Assembly (NCBI GenBank): GCA_002416125.1
Contig: DIBU01000006.1
Span: 62,001 to 126,000 of the forward strand
DNA from: Halieaceae bacterium UBA5044
GTDB taxonomy: Bacteria > Pseudomonadota > Gammaproteobacteria > Pseudomonadales > Halieaceae
Reading direction: 5' to 3'
DNA: 64,000 nucleotides
Of this stretch, positions 53,471 to 62,722 are shown one piece after another (positions within the stretch are counted from its first letter, which is position 1; each line of letters opens with the position of its first letter). A model generated the notes under the pieces. It did no database searches. It saw only the letters and a program-made list of their open reading frames with translations, and was not told the DNA's origin. Made by a program: the position numbers and the translations under genes.

Positions 53471-53894
53471 TTCCTCCAGCCCAGCCATCCGAAGTTGGTG
53501 GCAAGAACGGGCCGCACCCAAAGCAGAACCCAATTGTTCAGCCGAACGCTCTTCATACGGGCCCGCCGGATGGCTTGGCCTGATTCCCGTACAGGGCGGT
53601 CCTGCATCTGGCGGACAACCCGTCATCCATAGCAGAGCCCAGTAGGGCCCGAAACGAGCCCCGGAGCCTGCAAAACACGGCAAATCCGTTATCCGTAAAA
53701 GAATCCACAACTGCGTATAATATATATTATGTTAAATTAAGGATTCGGGCACACAGTTATGCACAGGCTGGTGAAGGCTGAACCCCCTGCCCACCCCGCG
53801 CTGTGTTTAAGGCGCACCAGCACCAGGCGCGATCGCGACAGGTCGTGCATGCGGATGGCCTGACTGTCGGCCCACAGGTCACTCGGATACACTG
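53471..53894. other. Gene-less 424-bp segment
   Basis: Between the GntR regulator and the YaiI-family gene. No frame here resembles a protein; the short frames on both strands have no domain pattern. A perfect TATAAT (53716-53721) and an AT-only palindrome occur near 53717-53730, in contrast to the surrounding GC-rich DNA. It could hold an sRNA or a long 5' leader. Confidence 0.4.
53717..53730. repeat. 14-bp AT-only palindrome
   Basis: ATAATATATATTAT, a perfect palindrome overlapping a consensus -10 hexamer. A regulator site or a promoter melting region are both possible. Confidence 0.5.
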
Positions 53895-54392
53895 ATGCCC
53901 TCGCGCCTGCGACGTGCAGCAATCGCAAAGGGGGAACTCGCACTGGATATCTGGGTTGATGCCGACGCCTGCCCGGGCATGGCGAAGGACATTCTGTTTC
54001 GGGCGGCTCGCCGTACTGGCCTGTGTTTGACCCTGGTGGCAAACCGTCCGTTACAGGTCCCTGCGGATGCGAATATCCGCTCGCTGCAGGTCAGCGCCGG
54101 GTTTGACGTGGCGGATGATGAAATCGTCAGGCTGGCCAAACCGGGAGACCTGGTCATTACCGCGGATATCCCATTGGCGGCCGAAGTGATTGCCCGGGGT
54201 GCCCTGGTGCTGACACCACGGGGTGAACGCTACACGACGGACAATATTCAGCCGAAACTCACTATGGGGGATTTCATGGACACACTGCGTGCCAGTGGGA
54301 TTCAGTCGGGTGGCCCGACGGCACTCAACCATCAGGACAAACAGCGCTTTGCCAACCAACTCGACCAGATACTCGCCGCAACGCGACGCTAG
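53895..54392 (+). CDS. YaiI/YqxD family protein (DUF188, NYN/PIN-like)
   Basis: 165 residues. WVDADACPGMAKDILFRAA, SAGFDVADDEIVRLAKPGDLVITADIPLAAEVI, PRGERYTTDNI and DFMDTLRASGIQSGGP are the full DUF188 pattern. The conserved acidic residues suggest a nuclease-like fold; no activity is established. The N-terminal 15 residues before LDIWVDADACP are longer than in E. coli YaiI, so the real start may be a non-ATG codon near 53943. The gene ends about 40 bp before the P-type ATPase gene. Confidence 0.88.
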   Translation: MPSRLRRAAIAKGELALDIWVDADACPGMAKDILFRAARRTGLCLTLVANRPLQVPADANIRSLQVSAGFDVADDEIVRLAKPGDLVITADIPLAAEVIARGALVLTPRGERYTTDNIQPKLTMGDFMDTLRASGIQSGGPTALNHQDKQRFANQLDQILAATRR

Positions 54393-54432
54393 GCGCAGTC
54401 GCTTGCACGCCGCGCCTGACGACCCTCGCCTG

Positions 54433-57072
54433 GTGAAGCCCTGGATGCACCCTGTAGCGCACGTTGCGGAAGCGTTGGCTGTTGATCCCTCACGGGGGCT
54501 GGCAGCAGACGAACTTCAGCGTCGCCGAAAGCTATTCGGCCCTAACGTCTTCCGTGAGACCAAGCCACGCCCTGCCCTGTCTATTCTGCTGGCGCAACTG
54601 CGGAGCATTGTGGTGTTACTGCTGTTCGCAGCGACCGGTTTGGCCCTGTTGATGGGCGATACCGTAGAGGCGATGGCGATTGCGGTCGTTGTCGCGCTCA
54701 ACACCGCGTTGGGCTTCACCACGGAATGGCGGGCAACACGCTCCATGGAGTCGCTGCGAAGTATCGCCCGCACGGAGACCACAGTACTGCGCGGCGGCCG
54801 TGCGGAGCGCATACCGGCGTCCGGGCTGGTGCCCGGTGATGTGGTACTGCTGGAGGCCGGCGATGTGATCCCGGCGGACCTCCGTTTACAGGAAGCCGCC
54901 CGGATGCAGGCAGATGAATCGGTGCTCACCGGCGAGTCACTTCCGGTACGAAAACAGGTCGACGCGGTAGCGGCAGAAGCATCGTTGCTGGAAAGGCCTA
55001 ACATAGCCTTCGGCGGCACCGCCCTCACCCGTGGGAGCGGCAGCGGCCTTGTGGTTGCCACGGGTATGGATACCGAGTTTGGCCGTATTTTCGATCAGGT
55101 GAGCACCGCGCAGCCGCGCCAGACGCCGCTTGAAAAACGCCTTGACGCGCTCGGCAAGCGGCTGGTGTGGCTGGTGTTGGTGATGGCCGTGATGCTGGCA
55201 GTCATTGGCGTGCTGACCGGTCGCGATATTGCTCTCGCCATCGAGGTTGCGATTGCCCTGTCCGTTGCTGCGATCCCCGAGGGTCTGCCCATCGTGGCGA
55301 CCATCGCGCTGGCTCGCGGCATGTGGCGCATGGCCCGACGGAACGCGCTGATTACCCGTTTGTCCGCCGTTGAAACACTCGGGGCAACCAGCGTTATCCT
55401 CACTGACAAGACCGGCACCCTCACGGAAAACCGGATGACGGTCACCCGGGTGCTGCTGGCCGATGCGGATATCGTCTTCCAGAGCGAAGGAGACAGCTCC
55501 GGGGACACGGGGGTAACTCACCGCCTGCTGGAACGCGCAGCTCTGTGCTGCAACGCCTCTCTGGGTGATGAGGCCGAGGACGAGAAGCATGCAACGGGCG
55601 ATCCCACGGAACTGGCCCTGCTGGCTGCCGCCGCCCGACTGGGGCTGGACCGCCCTGCTCTGCTGGCGGCCATGCCCGAGCTTCGTGAGGAGCCTTTCAG
55701 TGCCGAAGACAAGCGCATGGCCACGATCCACCGCGATGCCGATGGCGTTTTCGCCGCCGTCAAGGGAGCGCCAGAGAGCGTGCTGCCACTGTGTCGTGCA
55801 CAACAGGAGGGCGAGGCCGCGGTTGACCTCGATGATGCGGGCCGCCAGCACTGGCTGCAGCGCGCGGACGATCTGGCAGCCACCGGGCTGCGCACGCTGG
55901 CGGTAGCGGAGCGACGGCTCGGGTCTGAGCAGGACCCGCCCTACAGTGACCTCGTGCTACTTGGTCTTGTTGGCATGGAAGACCCCCCACGCAAGGGCGT
56001 GAAGGAGGCCATCGAACAGTGCCACGCCGCGGGGGTCAATGTGGTTATGGTGACCGGAGACCACGCGGCGACCGCCGCGCGCATCGCGCTGGACACGGGC
56101 ATTGTCGCAGAGGGTCAGCCCCCCCAGGTTGTGGACGGCGATGCCTTGCAGCAGGTCTTCGAAAGCGAGGCGACGGATGAACTGCTGGACGTGCGCGTGT
56201 TCGCGCGTGTCACACCCGAGCAAAAGCTCAAGCTCATTGATCTGCACCAGCGCGCAGACCGGGTCGTCGCCATGACGGGCGATGGGGTCAATGATGCACC
56301 TGCGCTGAAAAAAGCCGATATTGGTGTGGCGATGGGTATTCGGGGCACAGCCATCGCGCGGGAATCCGCCGCCATGGTCTTGCAGGATGACGAGTTTCGC
56401 ACGATTGTCGCTGCCATTGCGCAGGGTCGGGCCATCTTCAGCAACATCCGCAAATTCGTTGTTTACCTGATGTCCTGCAATATCAGTGAAGTGCTGGTGG
56501 TCGTGCTGGCGACAGTCGCGGGTGCACCACTTCCCCTGCTGCCCCTGCAGATCCTGTTTTTGAACCTGGTAACGGATGTGTTTCCGGTCCTGGCACTGGG
56601 TGTGGGGACAGGTGCACCGGGTGCCATGCAACACCCGCCGCGATCGCCCCGGGAGCGTGTACTGATGCGCCAGCACTGGGTGCTCATCGGCCTGTACGCT
56701 GCCCTGATTGGCGCGGTGGTACTGGGCGCGATGGCGGTGGGTCGCCTGGTACTCGGTTTCGACGCCAGCAAGGCAGTGACGGTCTCATTCCTCACACTGG
56801 CCCTGGCCCAGATGTGGCATGTGTTCAATATCCGCGAGGACAGCGGCCGCTGGCTGCGCAACGAAATCACCGGCAACCCCTGGATCTGGGCGGCACTCGG
56901 GCTGTGCAGTGCACTGATAGCGGCTGCGGTGTACTTTCCTCCACTTGCCGCGGTCCTGTCTCTCGTCCATCCCGGCCCGGATGGCTGGCTGCTGGTTGCG
57001 CTGGCCAGTGTGCTCCCGTTGTTGCTGGCCCCTGTCCTGCGCCGTCTGGCGCGGCGCTTCGCACCACCGTGA
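54433..57072 (+). CDS. P2-type cation-transporting ATPase (Ca2+-ATPase-like)
   Basis: 879 residues. An N-terminal cation-ATPase domain precedes TM1-2; the actuator TGES is in SVLTGESLPV; TM4 has AAIPEGLP, the phosphorylated Asp325 is in DKTGTLTENRMT, the hinge is TGDGVNDAPALKKADIGVAMG, and TM6 has NLVTDVFP. PEGLP plus the Asn and Asp of TM6 fit the SERCA/PMR1-type Ca2+/Mn2+ pumps rather than MgtA or heavy-metal pumps. The ion is inferred. Start uncertain: GTG 54433, TTG 54403 and ATG 54445 are all in frame. Confidence 0.9.
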   Translation: MKPWMHPVAHVAEALAVDPSRGLAADELQRRRKLFGPNVFRETKPRPALSILLAQLRSIVVLLLFAATGLALLMGDTVEAMAIAVVVALNTALGFTTEWRATRSMESLRSIARTETTVLRGGRAERIPASGLVPGDVVLLEAGDVIPADLRLQEAARMQADESVLTGESLPVRKQVDAVAAEASLLERPNIAFGGTALTRGSGSGLVVATGMDTEFGRIFDQVSTAQPRQTPLEKRLDALGKRLVWLVLVMAVMLAVIGVLTGRDIALAIEVAIALSVAAIPEGLPIVATIALARGMWRMARRNALITRLSAVETLGATSVILTDKTGTLTENRMTVTRVLLADADIVFQSEGDSSGDTGVTHRLLERAALCCNASLGDEAEDEKHATGDPTELALLAAAARLGLDRPALLAAMPELREEPFSAEDKRMATIHRDADGVFAAVKGAPESVLPLCRAQQEGEAAVDLDDAGRQHWLQRADDLAATGLRTLAVAERRLGSEQDPPYSDLVLLGLVGMEDPPRKGVKEAIEQCHAAGVNVVMVTGDHAATAARIALDTGIVAEGQPPQVVDGDALQQVFESEATDELLDVRVFARVTPEQKLKLIDLHQRADRVVAMTGDGVNDAPALKKADIGVAMGIRGTAIARESAAMVLQDDEFRTIVAAIAQGRAIFSNIRKFVVYLMSCNISEVLVVVLATVAGAPLPLLPLQILFLNLVTDVFPVLALGVGTGAPGAMQHPPRSPRERVLMRQHWVLIGLYAALIGAVVLGAMAVGRLVLGFDASKAVTVSFLTLALAQMWHVFNIREDSGRWLRNEITGNPWIWAALGLCSALIAAAVYFPPLAAVLSLVHPGPDGWLLVALASVLPLLLAPVLRRLARRFAPP

Positions 57073-57097
57073 GGCTGATCCTTGCGAACGCCCCGAG

Positions 57098-57952
57098 TCA
57101 GGAATCGATGCCGGGGTGTGAGTAGGCGGGCAGTATCGGGTCCTCAATGCGTTGGGACCCGTCGAGTGAGTAAACCGGTAGCCCATGCTGAAGCGGAAAA
57201 TGTAGGCTGTAGGCAGTGAGTCCGGTGCGCTCCGCGGCGGGCAGGTGGCAGAGCGCGAGGCCGGTCTCCGCAATGTATTCGATGCGCTCAGTCGGGTAGC
57301 TCTCCGGAATGTATTCACTGGCGCCGGGAGTGCGGATGGCAGTGCTCGGGCTCAGGGTGTTTACGGCAATGTTGTCAGCCAGAAGCTCCGCCGCCAGTCC
57401 CTGGGTCATGCGGTGCACCGCGGCCTTGATGGACGCATAGACAGTGCCTCCCCCCTGGGTCGCAAACGCATCATAGGGGCGGGTCGGCGGCAGCGCGGTT
57501 ACCGACCCCAGCGTGACAATCCAGCCAGCGCCACGTTTGCGCATTTCGGGTACTGCGTGCTGGATCAGCCGGAACGGCGCGCGCAGATAGTGATGGAAAG
57601 TACGCTCGAAGGTTGCCGGGTCCATGGTCGCCGTCGGGGCGTATTCGGCTTTGCCGCCACTGTGGATCAGGATGTCCAGCCCACCGGTGAGTGCAATCGT
57701 GCGGCTTACCAGGGTGTCGAGGTCCGCGTCACTTTCGAGGTCCGCCTGCAGCGGATAGGCTACGCCCCCCTGCCCTTCAATCAGCGCCACGCTCTCACGC
57801 AGTGTGCCGGCATAGGGGCCCGCACTGTCGAGGCTTCGCGCCGCCAGCACCATCGTCGCGCCCTCGGCAGCAAGGCGCTGGGCCAGCGCACGCCCGATGC
57901 CCCGGCTGGCACCCGTAACCAGCGCAACCTTACCTTCCAGCAGTGTTCCCAT
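57098..57952 (-). CDS. SDR-family oxidoreductase with extended active-site loop
   Basis: 284 residues. VALVTGASRGIGRALAQRL opens the Rossmann fold; LDILIHSGGKAEYAP stands for the NAG motif; catalytic Ser in LGSVTALPP and YASIK. The distance from Ser to Tyr is about 22 residues versus the usual 12-13, an insertion (TRPYDAFATQGGG) next to the active site. AGGAGA precedes the ATG. 51 bp downstream of the Dabb-like gene on the same strand. Substrate unknown. Confidence 0.88.
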   Translation of the reverse strand: MGTLLEGKVALVTGASRGIGRALAQRLAAEGATMVLAARSLDSAGPYAGTLRESVALIEGQGGVAYPLQADLESDADLDTLVSRTIALTGGLDILIHSGGKAEYAPTATMDPATFERTFHHYLRAPFRLIQHAVPEMRKRGAGWIVTLGSVTALPPTRPYDAFATQGGGTVYASIKAAVHRMTQGLAAELLADNIAVNTLSPSTAIRTPGASEYIPESYPTERIEYIAETGLALCHLPAAERTGLTAYSLHFPLQHGLPVYSLDGSQRIEDPILPAYSHPGIDS

Positions 57953-58003
57953 GTCAATCGTCTCCTGAATACCCTGTGTCTGTGAACGCTATTGCAGGGC
58001 CGG

Positions 58004-59053
58004 TCAGATGCCCTCACCCTGTGCCACAAGCTCGCGCGCGAGTACGCTGCTGCCAAACGGGCTGAATGCGTGGGACAGCGCTGTATCTATCGCCTGCGCA
58101 CCCGACTCCGGATCAAACCAGCGATCAATATGAGCCCAGTGGTGTGGGTGCAGCATGTATGGCCCCAACAGGTCATCAACGGTGCGGAATTCCTGTTCCC
58201 ATACCCAGGTCCATGGCGCGCACCCTGCATGCTGCCATTCCACCGGGACAGCACGGCTCAGGCGCCAGTTGCGAATTTCGTGAATGTGCTCTGGCATGGC
58301 GAGCAGGTCCCTTTCAAAGGCCTCTGCGGTCGCGGTGTCGCGACCGGATTGCAGGCGGAAGAATGCTGTGCGTTTGATCCCGCCAGCCAGGTCCGGCTCC
58401 CGCAGACCGGCACCGACGGTTGCCAGCGCCAGCGCATGCACGGCAGTGCAGGTGCGCGAGAGCTCAGGAAGAATCTGGCACTGCCACACATCACTCGCCT
58501 GTGCCCGCGCCGCGGCGGCGGCGTCCGGGTACAGCAGGTCCAGTGTCAGGTGCCCCGCTGCGTACTCAGGGGCGAGGTTGTTGCCAAGCTCGCTCGATGC
58601 AAGCCCCGGAAGTTGTGGCAGCCACAGGGAGAGCGCCTGTTGCAGTGCATCCGCGCCACCCTCACGTATCTGCAACTGTGCGGTCTCGCGGTAGCCTCTG
58701 CTGGTCGCCGTGGACCGCCCGGCCGTTGGCAGCGTGAGCGCTGCTGCGTCCGGCTTCATCAGGTAGGTACGCCTGCGGGACAGACTCTGCTTATCGACAG
58801 CAGCCCAGAAAGCGGCGACCTCCGCCGTCCCTGACTGCGCGCGCATGCCCCACCAGGCCGCCGGGTCGGTAATGGTCCAGCGCAGCCAGAGTGTGACCGG
58901 CGCTTCGGCAATGGCGACCGGTGGCGACACCTGCAGAGACTGAAAGTGCATGCCGCGTGCCTCTGCCGCCTTCCGGTAGCGTGTCTGAAACAGCGCCTCG
59001 ACGGCAGACAGATGCTGCGCCTGTAAGACAATTTCGTCTTGTACGGTGATCAT
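58004..59053 (-). CDS. Tandem Dabb-like (dimeric alpha-beta barrel) protein
   Basis: 349 residues. The C-terminal third (about 222-330: IKRTAFFRLQSG...LLAMPEHIHEIRNWRLS...FRTVDDLLGPYMLHPHHWAHIDRWF) has the stress-responsive A/B barrel pattern with its hp-H-W ending. A middle part (about 118-200) and the N-terminal 100 residues look like related but more diverged ferredoxin-like repeats, so the protein may have two or three such domains. Function unknown; some family members are polyketide cyclases or dehydratases. Linked to the SDR downstream. Confidence 0.65.
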   Translation of the reverse strand: MITVQDEIVLQAQHLSAVEALFQTRYRKAAEARGMHFQSLQVSPPVAIAEAPVTLWLRWTITDPAAWWGMRAQSGTAEVAAFWAAVDKQSLSRRRTYLMKPDAAALTLPTAGRSTATSRGYRETAQLQIREGGADALQQALSLWLPQLPGLASSELGNNLAPEYAAGHLTLDLLYPDAAAAARAQASDVWQCQILPELSRTCTAVHALALATVGAGLREPDLAGGIKRTAFFRLQSGRDTATAEAFERDLLAMPEHIHEIRNWRLSRAVPVEWQHAGCAPWTWVWEQEFRTVDDLLGPYMLHPHHWAHIDRWFDPESGAQAIDTALSHAFSPFGSSVLARELVAQGEGI

Positions 59054-59271
59054 TGGGCGGTCTTCGCTGCTTATTGTTGTGAATCCGCACGCTATCCGCC
59101 GGGGCTTCTGTCGTCAACGTCACGGCATGCAAAGGCGTATAGAATCACAAGGAGGCATACCAGTGCGGTAGCTTGTCTGGCCGCGGCCGCGCTGGTTCAA
59201 TGCAGGCTCCAGCGGGCGCATACCGGGGCCACAGTGAAAAATAATCGGGAATCCAGGGAGTTGGCACAACC

Positions 59272-60840
59272 ATGACCGACAACGCACTTCGTCAACAGTC
59301 CATTTACGACATACTGCGCCGCAGTGCTGCGCGCCACCCGCAAAAACTCGCCATTCGCCAGCACGGCGTTGGCTGGACCTATGCCGAGTTCCATCACCTG
59401 TGCCGTGCGGCGGCGGCTGGCCTGGCCGCACGGGGTATCCAGCCTGGCGATCGCGTGGCGATTCTGTCGCGCAACTCCAATGCCTTTGCCGTGGCCCGCT
59501 TTGCGATTGCCGCTGCCGGGGCGGTACTGGTGCCTGTCAACTTCATGCTCAATGCGCAGGAAGCGGCCTATATCGTCGACCACAGCGAGGCGCGCCTGCT
59601 GCTTGTGGGGCCAACTGAGGTGGACAAGGCACTTGCCGTTGCCGGTCTCTGCCCGCGTGTGGAATCGCTATTGTGGCTGAACCTGGACAGTCCGCCAGCG
59701 GAAGGCCTGGGCGCTTTTTCGGAGTTGCTGCAGACGGAGCCGCTGTCACGGCCGGTCGCAGTTGATGAGCGTACCCCCGCACAGATCATTTACACCAGTG
59801 GCACGGAGTCGGCGCCCAAGGGTGCCGTGCTCAGTCATGCCGCCGTGTTGTGGCAGTACGGCAGCATTCTCGCCGACGCCGAGGTCGCCGGCGATGACCG
59901 GCTGCTGCACGCCCTGCCGCTGTTTCACTGCGCACAGCTCGACTGTTTCCTTGGGCCATCATTGCAGGCGGGCGGTAGCAACATCATTACGGACGACAAC
60001 AGCGCGGACAACCTGTTGCGATTACTGCAGGAGGAATGCATCACGTCGTTTTTCGCGCCACCGACCGTGTGGATATCACTGCTGCGGGCGCCCGCTTTTG
60101 ACACGGCGGACCTCAGCGCCTTGCGCAAGGGCTATTACGGCGCCTCGATCATGCCGGTGGAGGTGCTCAAGGAAATACAGGCGCGGCTGCCGCAACTCCG
60201 CTTGTGGAACCTCTACGGACAAACCGAGATTGCCCCGACGGCCACGATCCTCAAACCGGAGGACCAGCTGCGAAAAGCCGGCTCGGCCGGCAAGCCGGTG
60301 TTGCATGTGGAAACGCGTCTGGTGGATGACGCGGGGAATGATGTGGAGGTGGGCGCCATCGGAGAAGTGGTGCACCGTTCGCCGCAACTCCTTACCGAGT
60401 ACTTCAAAAACCCGGAAAAGACCGCTGAGGCCTTTGCCGGCGGCTGGTTCCACAGCGGCGACCTGGGCACCTTCGACGAGGAAGGCTACCTGACCATCGT
60501 GGACCGCAAAAAGGACATGATCAAAACCGGTGGTGAGAACGTCTCCGGTCGCGAGGTTGAAGAAACCATTTACCAGCTGCCCTGGGTGGCGGAGGTCGCT
60601 GTGATCGGCCTGCCCCACCCGACCTGGGTGGAGGCTGTTGCGGCTGTGGTGGTGGCCAAGGCGGATGCTGGCAGCGCCGTCGATGAGCAGGCGGTCATCG
60701 AACACTGTCAGGGTCAGCTCGCGGGGTTCAAAGTCCCCAAGCGTGTGATTATCGCCCCCGATCTTCCGCGCAACCCCTCGGGAAAAATACTCAAGCGCAC
60801 CCTGCGTGAGGCCCATGCAGCGGCCTTTACCGCCGCTTGA
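59272..60840 (+). CDS. Fatty-acyl-CoA synthetase (AMP-dependent ligase)
   Basis: 522 residues, ANL superfamily. ATP-binding P-loop IIYTSGTESAPKGAVLSH; A5 motif NLYGQTEIAPTATIL; GWFHSGDLGTFDEEGYLTIVDRKKDMIKTGGENVSGREVEE and the C-terminal PRNPSGKILKR with the catalytic Lys. It activates a carboxylic acid to its CoA thioester; chain length cannot be read off. It could supply acyl-CoA for the ACAD11-like operon 6 kb away, as LvaE does in the levulinate pathway. Confidence 0.92.
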   Translation: MTDNALRQQSIYDILRRSAARHPQKLAIRQHGVGWTYAEFHHLCRAAAAGLAARGIQPGDRVAILSRNSNAFAVARFAIAAAGAVLVPVNFMLNAQEAAYIVDHSEARLLLVGPTEVDKALAVAGLCPRVESLLWLNLDSPPAEGLGAFSELLQTEPLSRPVAVDERTPAQIIYTSGTESAPKGAVLSHAAVLWQYGSILADAEVAGDDRLLHALPLFHCAQLDCFLGPSLQAGGSNIITDDNSADNLLRLLQEECITSFFAPPTVWISLLRAPAFDTADLSALRKGYYGASIMPVEVLKEIQARLPQLRLWNLYGQTEIAPTATILKPEDQLRKAGSAGKPVLHVETRLVDDAGNDVEVGAIGEVVHRSPQLLTEYFKNPEKTAEAFAGGWFHSGDLGTFDEEGYLTIVDRKKDMIKTGGENVSGREVEETIYQLPWVAEVAVIGLPHPTWVEAVAAVVVAKADAGSAVDEQAVIEHCQGQLAGFKVPKRVIIAPDLPRNPSGKILKRTLREAHAAAFTAA

Positions 60841-60851
60841 TGATGCACACG

Positions 60852-61715
60852 TTATTCCGGGACGGCCAGGCCCATGCTGGCGAGAATCTCTGCCGGTAAG
60901 GCGGGCGTCGACAGTGCGCTGAGGTGCTGAGCGCGACCCGCGGCCATCTGCTGTGTCACCTCGGGGTGAGTGGACACCCAGAATGCGCCGGCGACCACCT
61001 GGGGAAAAATGCGCTGCGCTGCCTCCAGGCCTGAAATGCCGTCCGCGTGGAGCATCGCGTCCATCATGGCCCGGTGCTGTGCACTGCCCTCGTCCTGCCC
61101 GCCGCCGCCATCGGCAAATATCCGGGTCGCCACCGGTCCGGGGAGGACCGCCGAGACGTGAATCGGCGCGCCCTTCAACTGCATCTCCAGGAACAGGCAT
61201 TCGCTGAAGGAGATCATGGCGTGTTTGCTGAGAATGTATGAGGTCTGCAGCGGCATCATTCCCAGCCCGCCGATTGAGCAGGTATTGGCGATCCAGGCGC
61301 GCCTGCCACTGGCGAGCATACGGGGCGCAAAGGCGCGCACACCATGAATCGCGCCGTGGATATTGATCTGCAGTGTTTTCTCCCACTGCTCGCTGCTGAG
61401 TTCCCAACTGAAGCCGACCGTTTCCACCCCCGCGTTGTTGAAGAGCATCGTGACGTCCCCCAGGCGCGTATGCACCGCTTCCGCGAGTGCATCGATGGAG
61501 CCGGGACATGCCACATCCACGGGCATTGCCATTGCATCGCCACCGGCCTCGCGGATCGCATCTGCGACGCTCTCTGCACGGTCTGTCGCGATATCGGCCA
61601 CAACCACCTGCATGCCGGCAGCTGCGGCACAGTGCGCGAGGCCCTCACCAATGCCGGAACCGGCTCCGGTAATGACGGCGACGTTGCCCTTCAGGGACGC
61701 GAGTGGGTCAGACAT
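60852..61715 (-). CDS. SDR-family oxidoreductase
   Basis: 287 residues. VAVITGAGSGIGEGLAHCA and MLFNNAGVETVGF are classical SDR motifs; Asp at the end of strand beta-2 (VVVADIATDRAE) points to NAD(H). Catalytic Ser in ANTCSIGGLG and YILSK. The start overlaps the stop of the quinone-oxidoreductase gene by 8 bp (ATGTCTGA), so it is the third gene of that operon. Confidence 0.92.
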   Translation of the reverse strand: MSDPLASLKGNVAVITGAGSGIGEGLAHCAAAAGMQVVVADIATDRAESVADAIREAGGDAMAMPVDVACPGSIDALAEAVHTRLGDVTMLFNNAGVETVGFSWELSSEQWEKTLQINIHGAIHGVRAFAPRMLASGRRAWIANTCSIGGLGMMPLQTSYILSKHAMISFSECLFLEMQLKGAPIHVSAVLPGPVATRIFADGGGGQDEGSAQHRAMMDAMLHADGISGLEAAQRIFPQVVAGAFWVSTHPEVTQQMAAGRAQHLSALSTPALPAEILASMGLAVPE

Positions 61716-62721
61716 GCTTGATTCCTGTTTGTGATGAGTCGAGATCGGCGACCTTCAGCACCTTCTTGCCGCGGTTGTGGCCTTGCTGCAGGATGCTGTG
61801 TACGTCGGCGACCGCCGCCAATGGGTATTGCTCAATGGGAGGGAGCCTGATGTCCCCCTTGACCAGCAGCTGGGCGATTCTGGTCAGTGTTGCGGCACAG
61901 TCGGTGTCGTCCATGGTTGAAAATACACGTTTGACACCGCGTTCGGCGGCCATCGCGGCCGCTGCCGGGATATCCCCGTCATCCACCAGCGTGGGGATGC
62001 TGACAAAGGTGCCACCGGGTCTGACCAGGTCAAGGCCGTTGGGCAGGGTGCTGGTACCCACGGCGTCCATGAGGTAGTCGAGGCCCCCGGGCGCCCAGTC
62101 CGCGATCGCCTCGGGGATGCTTTCGCGGCGGTAATCGATGACCCGTTCTGCGCCCAGCCCCTGCACATAGTCCAGGTTGGAGGTTGAGCAGGTCGCCGCC
62201 ACCCGAGCCCCCGCCCAACATGCGAACTGCACTGCGAAACTGCCCAGCCCACCTGCTCCACCGTGAATCAGCGCCAACTGCCCCGGCGCCAGGCCACCCC
62301 GATCAAACAGGCCCTGCCACGCAGTCAGTGCGGCAACCGGCAATGCTGCGGCCTCTGCAAAGCCGAGTCCCTCGGGAATGTGCGCCACCCGGCCGGCGTC
62401 GGCCAGCGTGTATTCCGCATAACTGCCCTGACCACCCTGGCCGTGGTTGGTGGGCGTAAACACGCGGTCGCCCACCGAGAATCCGCGCACCCCCTCCCCT
62501 ATCGCCGCCACGCGCCCGGCCGCGTCAAAGCCGATAATGTAGGGGAATACATAGGGCCGGTATTGCGCCAGGTGCCCTTCCCGGTTTTTCCAGTCAGCAG
62601 GATTGACACCCGCGCAGGCAACCTGAATCAGTAATTGACCGGCCGCAGGTGTGGGTGTCGGGACCTCGGCCCGGCGGAAAACCTCCGGGCCGCCGGTCTC
62701 TTCTATGATCATGGCAAACAT
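61708..62721 (-). CDS. Quinone-oxidoreductase-like MDR protein (non-zinc)
   Basis: 337 residues from ATG 62721, with GGGA eight bases upstream; another in-frame ATG at 62712 is possible. NADPH site ALIHGGAGGLGSFAVQFA, substrate region AGVNPADWKNREG and GFDAAGRVAAIGEGV. It lacks the structural zinc Cys cluster and so belongs to the zeta-crystallin/enoyl-reductase side of the family. The upstream deacylase ends one base before it. Confidence 0.9.
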   Translation of the reverse strand: MFAMIIEETGGPEVFRRAEVPTPTPAAGQLLIQVACAGVNPADWKNREGHLAQYRPYVFPYIIGFDAAGRVAAIGEGVRGFSVGDRVFTPTNHGQGGQGSYAEYTLADAGRVAHIPEGLGFAEAAALPVAALTAWQGLFDRGGLAPGQLALIHGGAGGLGSFAVQFACWAGARVAATCSTSNLDYVQGLGAERVIDYRRESIPEAIADWAPGGLDYLMDAVGTSTLPNGLDLVRPGGTFVSIPTLVDDGDIPAAAAMAAERGVKRVFSTMDDTDCAATLTRIAQLLVKGDIRLPPIEQYPLAAVADVHSILQQGHNRGKKVLKVADLDSSQTGIKHV

Positions 62722-62722
62722 G

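Noticed and set aside
53760..53864. 34-codon frame in the gene-less region
   Set aside because: No ribosome site, Arg-rich low-information sequence and no hydrophobic or domain pattern.
60076..61509. 477-codon frame spanning the antisense of the acyl-CoA ligase and the sense strand of the SDR
   Set aside because: Crosses two genes with intact motifs in other frames.
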